NCBI GenBank assembly: GCA_946415365.1
Contig: CAMKSE010000009.1
Location: 1-64,000 of the forward strand
DNA length: 64,000 bases
Direction of reading: 5' to 3'
Source: an uncultured Prevotellaceae bacterium
Lineage (GTDB): Bacteria > Bacteroidota > Bacteroidia > Bacteroidales > Bacteroidaceae
Shown here: one piece after another, positions 9,111 to 15,251 of the stretch
How the letters are laid out: each line of letters begins with the position of its first letter
How positions within the stretch are numbered: position 1 is the first letter of the stretch
Notes under the pieces: model-generated
Told to the model about the DNA's origin: nothing
What the model saw: the letters and a program-made list of their open reading frames with translations, nothing else
The model's database searches: none
Translations under genes and position numbers: made by a program

Positions 9111-11027
9111 ATGATGAAGATGACAGTTTTGGTAAAGCAGGTGCTCATGAGCACACTTACCGCAGGTTTGTTCGCAGTGTCTTTCACCGCTTGCAGTGAC
9201 GACAGTGATCTCATCTCAGAGAACAATGCAGCCGACAACGGTTTTATCGCAGCAGGTAGCAACGACCAGTTGCAGAAGCCCCTCGGTCTGGTCTATACAG
9301 ACTTCATCAACAGCAACGACGTACAGATCCTGAATGCCGACACCACCATCATCAGCGTGAGCAAGGCCTACGCCGACAAGATGGGCATCACGAACTTCGT
9401 GAACCACCCCATGGGTATCTGGCAGAATTTTGAGGAACTGGCTTACCTGCGCCGCGCCACAGCACAGCGTCTTGAGGGCGACAGGTATATCCTGAACGTG
9501 GTTCCTTCGGACCTCGTAGAGATTGTACAGGACGGTGAGGTGAACATCAACACAGGCCTCTTCCTGGATCCCAGCAAGGCAGCAACGACACGCTCTGCCA
9601 ACGGCGGTGGCTTCGGAGCCCAGTATGTTGACAACAGCGGTACGATCCACCCGATGGCCGTTTATCTCCAGCCGGAGAACATGACACGTGGCGGCTCGGA
9701 GTACATGGTGTTCTCACCCGAGGACGTGCTCTGTCCCTCTGCTACCCGCAGCAGCGGCATCGAGGATTTCTTCACCCAACTTATCATAGGTGTTGGTGAC
9801 GGTCTGTCAAAGGGTGACACCGATCTCGGCGTATCGTTCAATACCGGAGCCAAGTGCAGTCTGGTGAAGCTCAGCCCCACCCTCAAGAAGGATTTCAAGA
9901 TCGAGTGTGGCAAGGAGAGTGGCGACACCATCACCATCGGTGTCAACTGCGGAACGGACTTCGCACTGGGCGCACGCGTCAACCTGAGCGTCTCTCATAA
10001 CAAGGTGAGCAACTTCGAGACTGCTTTCACTGGCTCCTTCGCCTTCACCCCAAAGGTGACTGTCGGCAGCAGCAAGAAACTGGAAGTTCCCGAGGACAAG
10101 GCTACCTTCGAACTCGCCCCGCTCCCCAAGATCGCATTCACCATCCCCGTCATGGGTGTCCCCGTGCCCATCGTGCTTAACAACCACGTCGATCTGAAGT
10201 TCAACGCAGGTGTCGAGGGTAAGATCTACGCAGGCATCCAGTACCAGTTTGAGTCAACCTTCGAGGCAGGTGTGAAGTACGACGGCAAATGGCACCCCAT
10301 CGCCAACGGTGAGATCACGAAGAGCAAGGTGAAGTTCATCACCCCACGTGCCGACATTCACGCTGAGGCTGGCGTAGGACTGTTCTTCTGCACTGACGCA
10401 CTGATCGGCGGCGTGGCTGGCCCAACAGCAAGCATCGGTCCGAAGCTCGGCGGCGAGATGGACATGTCGTTCGCACCGTTCGATGAGATCCCCTTCAAGT
10501 TCGACGCAGCCATCAAGATCGGTTTCGGTGGCGAGGTGGGTGGCAAACTCTCCATCATGGGATACGACCTTGGCAAATATACCTGCCCCATCACCATCGG
10601 CCCGGAATTCACACTGTGGGAGTACTCAAGCTGGAAGAAGGACAACGACGAGAGCGAGAACTCATTCTACTTCAACGACATGACCAAGAAGGCCAATGCA
10701 GAGGCTGCCGCCGCCAAGGCTGAGAAGGCTGCAAAGGAAGCCGAGGAGAAAATCCGCAAGGCCAACGAGCCCGAAAACAAGAAGCAGTTCTGGTACTTCA
10801 AGGAGAATATACGTCATGACAGTGAAATACAGAATCAGTTATACCAACTGAACTTCCGCCTCAGGAACGATCGCGGCTTGGCAAACAGAATCTATGATAC
10901 GGCTCTCAATGATACTTACGAATACGCAGTATCCACCTATACCATCATCAAGCCGGAGCACTTCGAGAAAATGAGGATCTATCTTTACAACCATATCTAC
11001 GAAGAAAGTAAAAAAGCAGGTCTCTGA
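9111..11027 (+). CDS. Large beta-rich lipoprotein of unknown function
   Basis: Lipobox-like FTACSDDSD; C-terminal Ala/Lys/Glu coiled coil. Confidence 0.75.
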   Translation: MMKMTVLVKQVLMSTLTAGLFAVSFTACSDDSDLISENNAADNGFIAAGSNDQLQKPLGLVYTDFINSNDVQILNADTTIISVSKAYADKMGITNFVNHPMGIWQNFEELAYLRRATAQRLEGDRYILNVVPSDLVEIVQDGEVNINTGLFLDPSKAATTRSANGGGFGAQYVDNSGTIHPMAVYLQPENMTRGGSEYMVFSPEDVLCPSATRSSGIEDFFTQLIIGVGDGLSKGDTDLGVSFNTGAKCSLVKLSPTLKKDFKIECGKESGDTITIGVNCGTDFALGARVNLSVSHNKVSNFETAFTGSFAFTPKVTVGSSKKLEVPEDKATFELAPLPKIAFTIPVMGVPVPIVLNNHVDLKFNAGVEGKIYAGIQYQFESTFEAGVKYDGKWHPIANGEITKSKVKFITPRADIHAEAGVGLFFCTDALIGGVAGPTASIGPKLGGEMDMSFAPFDEIPFKFDAAIKIGFGGEVGGKLSIMGYDLGKYTCPITIGPEFTLWEYSSWKKDNDESENSFYFNDMTKKANAEAAAAKAEKAAKEAEEKIRKANEPENKKQFWYFKENIRHDSEIQNQLYQLNFRLRNDRGLANRIYDTALNDTYEYAVSTYTIIKPEHFEKMRIYLYNHIYEESKKAGL

Positions 11028-11057
11028 TGTAGAACTACCACATCTCCCAACAAAAAA

Positions 11058-11084
11058 CCGGAAGCCACCGCTTCCGGCTTTTTT
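11058..11084 (+). terminator. Intrinsic terminator of the lipoprotein gene
   Basis: CCGGAAGC-CACC-GCTTCCGG followed by CTTTTTT. Confidence 0.85.
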
Positions 11085-11095
11085 GTGTATTATGG

Positions 11096-11201
11096 ATGCT
11101 CGCCCTGATGATGGGCAGTGTGTGTCAGGCGGAGGATATCACCATCCGCTACAACGGTGCGACGGCAAAGGTGACGCAACAGAAGAAGGACAGCGTGGAT
11201 G
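11096..11201 (+). pseudogene. Truncated N-terminus of a secreted protein, possibly a carbohydrate-binding (DUF4353-like) type
   Basis: MLALMMGSVCQAEDITIRYNGATAKVTQQKKDSV reads like a signal peptide and first strands, then runs into a palindrome and the 3' end of an opposing gene. Confidence 0.5.
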
Positions 11202-11202
11202 G

Positions 11203-11231
11203 GACACAAAAGGGTCAGACCCTTCTGTGTC
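11203..11231. repeat. REP-like palindrome / possible terminator overlapping a stop codon
   Basis: GACACAAAAGGGTC-A-GACCCTTCTGTGTC, 13/14 paired; overlaps the TGA of the minus-strand gene. Confidence 0.6.
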
Positions 11232-12924
11232 ATTTCTGCATGATGATTTTCTCCACGGCGTCGATGTCGGACTTGGTGATGTTGCCGCTGCCGTCGATGT
11301 CGGCGTTCTTCAGGACGAACCTGTCGCTGGCATTATTGTTCTTGGCGTTCACCATCTCCACGAGGTCTGCGGCATTCACCTTGTCGTCGTCGTTGGCATC
11401 GCCAAAGAGGTAGTCTTGGACTATCATATAGCGAGGACGGCTTCCGACATTCTCCTGCGGCCCTGTGGCAATAACCGTTGTCGGGTTCTTGCTGTTGCCG
11501 CCATAGACTTTGACGCCGTCGCCGATCTTCAGCGTGCCGTGACTATCACTAAGCCTTCCCGCGCCGATACCTGTGGAAAGATAATCGCCATAGGCCACCA
11601 CCTTACCACCATAGATGCTAACCGTGATACCATTGCATGTATATCCGCCACCGAGACCTGCGGCATTCATTCCACCATGGGCTTCCACCGTGCCGCCATA
11701 GATGGTGACATCACCACCTGCACCATTAAATCCTACGCCGATGCCTGCGCCACTCTCTCCGCCATGGGCCTCCACCGTGCCGCCATAGATGGTGACCTTG
11801 CCGCCAGAGCCACGCAAACCTCCGCCGATACCTGCGCCATGCTGTCCGCCCCGGGCCTCCACCGTGCCGCCATAGATGGTGACCGTGCCACCAGAGCCAC
11901 GCAAACCTCCGCCGATACCTGCGCCATGCACTCCGCCCCGGGCCTCCACCGTGCCACCATAGATGGTGACCGTGCCACAAGGTTTGTATTCACCACCGCC
12001 GATGCCTGCGATATAATCTTCGCTAGTAGCAATTGCCTTTAACTTGCCGGCATTGGCACCCTCGCTCTGGGCGTAGATGTTCAGCGTGTTGCCTTTCGTT
12101 AATTCGATGCCCTTCTTGGCCTCCAGCGTACAGCCGTCGCAGAGAATGAGGTTCACCGTACCGCTGACCGTGATGCGATTATTACAGGCCACGTCGCCAG
12201 AGACCACATACCAGCCGCTGGCCCAACTCTTATCATTGCTGCTGACGACTTTGGAACTGCTACAAGTCTTTGTCTCGCTCTTCAGGCCGTTCGTGGTGTC
12301 ATACGTGTAACTGATGTATTTGACGGTCGTGGCATTTTCTTTCTTGAGGTGCATGTAGATGTATTTGCCACCCGCTTTATTATTCAGGTCGTAGGCTGTA
12401 GAGCCGCCTTGATTGCCTAAGGCGCCCGACTCACTGTTATCAAAGACTATTTCGCTCACAGCCTGTTCATTCATGGGATCCTTCGTGTAATACAGGTGGA
12501 TGTAGTCGCCGCCAGCGCCTCGGTTCAGGTCGCCATTGCTATTTTCGAATTCGGTGCTGCCTTCGAAGGGCACAAGATGGTACGTGCGACCCTCGAAAGT
12601 AATCTCCTCGTCAAAACTGCCGCTTTTGGAGCCGAGAATAAAGAAGTCGGTGATGTAGCCGTGGTTCAAGCCGTCGGTGTTCGCCTCCGACTTGTAGAGC
12701 AGGTGGATGTAGTCACCGCCGGCATCGGCATTCAGGTCTTTGTTGATGGCTGTCCAGCCCTCCTTCTCGAGTTTGTCCTGAAGATTGTCAAACTGGGTTC
12801 CGTCTTTGTAGCCGATGAGCTTCACGTCGGTGATAAACTCCGTGGCATCTGCCGTCATGGCTGTGAACAACACGGCGAGCACCATCATGGCCCGCTTTGC
12901 GAATGATTTAATGATTACGGTCAT
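11230..12924 (-). CDS. Secreted protein with MABP/beta-prism-like repeats, glycine-rich tandem repeats and a dockerin-like C-terminus
   Basis: DLNADAGGDYIHLLYK, DLNRGAGGDYIHLYYTK, DLNNKAGGKYIYMHLKK; five 29-aa units VTIYGGTVEA.GG..GAGIGGG; GDANDDDKVNAADLVEMVNAK...ADIDGSGNITKSDIDAVEKIIM. ATG set to 12924 because the longer ORF start lies inside the promoter. Confidence 0.7.
   Translation of the reverse strand: MTVIIKSFAKRAMMVLAVLFTAMTADATEFITDVKLIGYKDGTQFDNLQDKLEKEGWTAINKDLNADAGGDYIHLLYKSEANTDGLNHGYITDFFILGSKSGSFDEEITFEGRTYHLVPFEGSTEFENSNGDLNRGAGGDYIHLYYTKDPMNEQAVSEIVFDNSESGALGNQGGSTAYDLNNKAGGKYIYMHLKKENATTVKYISYTYDTTNGLKSETKTCSSSKVVSSNDKSWASGWYVVSGDVACNNRITVSGTVNLILCDGCTLEAKKGIELTKGNTLNIYAQSEGANAGKLKAIATSEDYIAGIGGGEYKPCGTVTIYGGTVEARGGVHGAGIGGGLRGSGGTVTIYGGTVEARGGQHGAGIGGGLRGSGGKVTIYGGTVEAHGGESGAGIGVGFNGAGGDVTIYGGTVEAHGGMNAAGLGGGYTCNGITVSIYGGKVVAYGDYLSTGIGAGRLSDSHGTLKIGDGVKVYGGNSKNPTTVIATGPQENVGSRPRYMIVQDYLFGDANDDDKVNAADLVEMVNAKNNNASDRFVLKNADIDGSGNITKSDIDAVEKIIMQK
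11541..11976 (-). repeat. Five tandem 87-bp coding repeats (29 aa each); boundaries approximate
   Basis: TVTIYGGTVEARGGVHGAGIGGGLRGSGG and four variants; near-identical DNA at about 11780-11960. Confidence 0.8.
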
Positions 12925-12967
12925 AGTCTGTATATTACTTTTGTTGGTTCTGGGTTTATTTCTGCTG

Positions 12968-12998
12968 CAAAGATACAAATTATTCACGAACCAACAAA
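12968..12998 (-). promoter_or_regulatory. Bacteroidetes-type promoter
   Basis: On the minus strand TTTG, 19 nt, TATCTTTG. Confidence 0.75.
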
Positions 12999-13021
12999 AT
13001 AAATATAAATTTATTTTTCAG

Positions 13022-13050
13022 CCTCTCACGGTGCCAGGCACAGTGTGAGG
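13022..13050. repeat. REP-like palindrome with GGTGCCAGGCAC core
   Basis: CCTCTCACGGTGCC-A-GGCACAGTGTGAGG, 12/14 paired. Confidence 0.55.
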
Positions 13051-13053
13051 TTT

Positions 13054-13270
13054 GTGACAGTGTGACAGTTACAGTTTTAAAACAGACACCCCCTACCCGC
13101 TTCGCTGATATCAGTCCCCGGGCTGACTGATGACCATCAGAGATATTTCTGAATAATTTACAATTATATTTTTATTATATAATAATATATATATTATTAT
13201 ATAATAAACTCTACAACGCTTAGTATAGGGCATGGACGTGTTTTCAAAACTGTAACTGTCACACTGTCAC
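13054..13270. mobile_element. MITE-like element with about 30-bp terminal inverted repeats and a 38-bp perfect AT palindrome
   Basis: GTGACAGTGTGACAGTTACAGTTTTAAAAC (13054-13083) against reverse complement of 13240-13270, one indel; palindrome TTTATTATATAATAATATATATATTATTATATAATAAA at 13171-13208. Confidence 0.55.
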
Positions 13271-13403
13271 GCGAGGCCCCATCCGGATGGTTTCAAGCCA
13301 GGTAAGTGGGACTTTCATCTCTTAAAAGCCTGACTTTCCTCAGCCCTTCGCCCGAGGGCCCGAAAAGCAGCGGAAACAGCGGAAAAGCACGGAAAAAGGG
13401 CAG

Positions 13404-13610
13404 TCAGGGCTGCCCTAATCGCTGGAAAATCAGATGGACTTCTGCCGGGAGAAACGTGCGACGGCTCAGCCGGGCGAGGTGCGCCAGGTCGGGATTATCG
13501 GCGAGCAGCGAGCGGAGCTTATGCCAGGCTGACTGCGGCTGGATGTAGGGGAAATAACGCTGGGCGAGCTCGGTGCGACCCAAGGAAGCGCATGAATTTG
13601 TTTGCATAGA
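13404..13610 (-). CDS. DUF4248-like small protein
   Basis: RTELAQRYFPYIQPQSAWHKLRSLLADNPDLAHLARLSRRTFLPAEVHLIFQRLGQP matches the DUF4248 pattern; ATG at 13610. Confidence 0.75.
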   Translation of the reverse strand, partial: SMQTNSCASLGRTELAQRYFPYIQPQSAWHKLRSLLADNPDLAHLARLSRRTFLPAEVHLIFQRLGQP

Positions 13611-13631
13611 CAGGAATGTTCTTCGGCACTG

Positions 13632-13663
13632 CAAAGATACTGAAAAACGGCGATATATGCAAA
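13632..13663 (-). promoter_or_regulatory. Promoter of the DUF4248 gene
   Basis: Minus strand TTTG, 20 nt, TATCTTTG, about 21 nt before ATG 13610. Confidence 0.65.
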
Positions 13664-13805
13664 TAATTGTGGTAGATATTTTGATAAAACAAGCATTAAC
13701 GTGTCATAACGTATCACAACGGCTATGGGGCGGAGAAAGCACTTGCAGGGTTTCAAAAAAATTCGTACCTTCGCTGCGCAGAAGAATAAGAAAGGAACAA
13801 AGTAA

Positions 13806-14429
13806 ATGGCAAGATCAAACATTCCCATGGTGATTAACCTCCGTCAGAACAAGAACGCGGAGAGCGCAGCCTACGGTAAGTATTTCGCAGAAGTTGACGC
13901 AAAGGAGCCGCTGAACCTGAAGGGCTTCGCCAAGCACATGACCAGCCACGGCAAGATTGCCGACTACCAGATGTGCGTGCTGGTGCTCGGTCAAGTGGTG
14001 GACTGCATGAGCGAGCTGCTCTCGCAGGGACAGCCCGTGAAGCTCGACGGTCTGGGCACGTTCTCGCCCTCTGTCGACGGCCAGGGCCAGGGCAAGGCCT
14101 CCGTGGCAGAGGCTGTGACCGCCGGCGCAGAGAGCCTGATCAACGGCATCAAGATCAACTTCAGTCCCGAGAACACGAAGGGCGAGAAGCTCACCTCGCG
14201 TGCCTTCAAGGAGGAGTGCATCTTCGAGTTCGGCTACCTGGTGGAGAGCGAGAAGCGCACCGTGAACGGCAAGGTGAAGCGCTTCCAGAAGAAGACGCCG
14301 CTGAACTACGTGCTCGCGCCTTCGGCCGACGGCGGCACCTCTGGCGGCGGAACCACTCCCTCTGGCGGCGGCGGAACCACTCCCTCTGGCGGTAACAACG
14401 GCGGCGACGACGACGGAGAGAACGATTAA
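13806..14429 (+). CDS. HU-related DNA-binding protein with Gly/Thr-rich acidic tail
   Basis: Bacteroidales HU-related (TIGR01201-like): VINLRQNKNAESAAYGKYFAEVDAKEPLNLKGFAKHMTSHG...LDGLGTFSPSV; tail GGGTTPSGGGGTTPSGGNNGGDDDGEND. Confidence 0.85.
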   Translation: MARSNIPMVINLRQNKNAESAAYGKYFAEVDAKEPLNLKGFAKHMTSHGKIADYQMCVLVLGQVVDCMSELLSQGQPVKLDGLGTFSPSVDGQGQGKASVAEAVTAGAESLINGIKINFSPENTKGEKLTSRAFKEECIFEFGYLVESEKRTVNGKVKRFQKKTPLNYVLAPSADGGTSGGGTTPSGGGGTTPSGGNNGGDDDGEND

Positions 14430-14842
14430 GGAGTCAGGAGTCGGGAGTCTCCTGACTCCTGTCTCCTTCTAAAAAAACCATGTTTACGATTGAATGGACA
14501 AGCGTTATCCTCGGGATGCTGACGATGCTGAGCAGCTTCGGATGGCTGTTCGACCGCAGGCGGCACAAGCACGAGATGGAAGGTCTGCGCGCCGACAACC
14601 GCCAGAAAGAGATGAACCTGGGGAAGGATTATGTGACGGAGTGGCGCACCTATATCGCCGAACCTTTGGAACGGGAGGTGGGTGAGCTGCGGATGGAGGT
14701 GAAAAAACTGAGAGATGCGATACAGAGAATTGACCGCTGCCCTCATCGTGATAACTGCCCTGTGCTTGACGGGGTGCGGGGTGATGAGGAGTCGGGAGAC
14801 AGGAGTCTGGAGACAGGAGACGGGAGTAAGGAGTAAGGAGGT
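14429..14842 (+). repeat. Two clusters of GGAGTC/GGAGAC repeats (about 14429-14467 and 14788-14842)
   Basis: GGAGTCAGGAGTCGGGAGTCTCCTGACTCC (also a hairpin after the HU stop) and GGAGTCGGGAGACAGGAGTCTGGAGACAGGAGACGGGAGTAAGGAGTAAGGAGG. Confidence 0.7.
14480..14836 (+). CDS. Small membrane protein with one N-terminal TM helix and coiled coil
   Basis: WTSVILGMLTMLSSFGWLF then a charged helical region; CPHRDNCPV near the C-terminus. Confidence 0.6.
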   Translation: MFTIEWTSVILGMLTMLSSFGWLFDRRRHKHEMEGLRADNRQKEMNLGKDYVTEWRTYIAEPLEREVGELRMEVKKLRDAIQRIDRCPHRDNCPVLDGVRGDEESGDRSLETGDGSKE

Positions 14843-15191
14843 GACGGACACGGTGAGGCGGGAGACGGTGGTCGTGGAACGCGACACGCTGAGGGAGGTG
14901 ACCGTCATCACCGTACAGACCAACGAACGGGGCGACACGGTGAAGGTGGTGCAGGTGACCGACCTGACCAGGGCCCGTAACCGCGACGCCGTGAGCGACC
15001 GACAGGAAAAGACAGCCATCAAAACCGACACCGTCTTTATCGAGCGCAGCGACTCTGTAGCCGTCTCAACCACGACCGTCACGAAAGCCGTGAGTCAGAA
15101 GGAGGGCTTCTGGACAAAGCTCCGCTCGACGCTGAAATGGGCGCTGGCGGTCGTCGTGGCCTTGACGGTGTTCTACTGCGTTAAAAAATAA
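14715..15191 (+). CDS. Lipoprotein with C-terminal TM helix (u-spanin-like layout)
   Basis: Lipobox ALCLTGCG at N-terminus, charged middle, LKWALAVVVALTVFYCVKK at C-terminus; overlaps the upstream ORF by 122 nt in another frame. Confidence 0.6.
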   Translation: MRYRELTAALIVITALCLTGCGVMRSRETGVWRQETGVRSKEVTDTVRRETVVVERDTLREVTVITVQTNERGDTVKVVQVTDLTRARNRDAVSDRQEKTAIKTDTVFIERSDSVAVSTTTVTKAVSQKEGFWTKLRSTLKWALAVVVALTVFYCVKK

Positions 15192-15251
15192 TATGGTATT
15201 TGTGTGGTAGTTTACGATATTTTTCGTAACTTTGCCATCAAAAACAAGACA

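Noticed and set aside
11726-11980. Trp/His/Arg-rich minus-strand ORF over the tandem repeats
   Set aside because: Alternative frame of the 87-bp coding repeats; the glycine-rich frame has signal peptide, promoter and terminal domain
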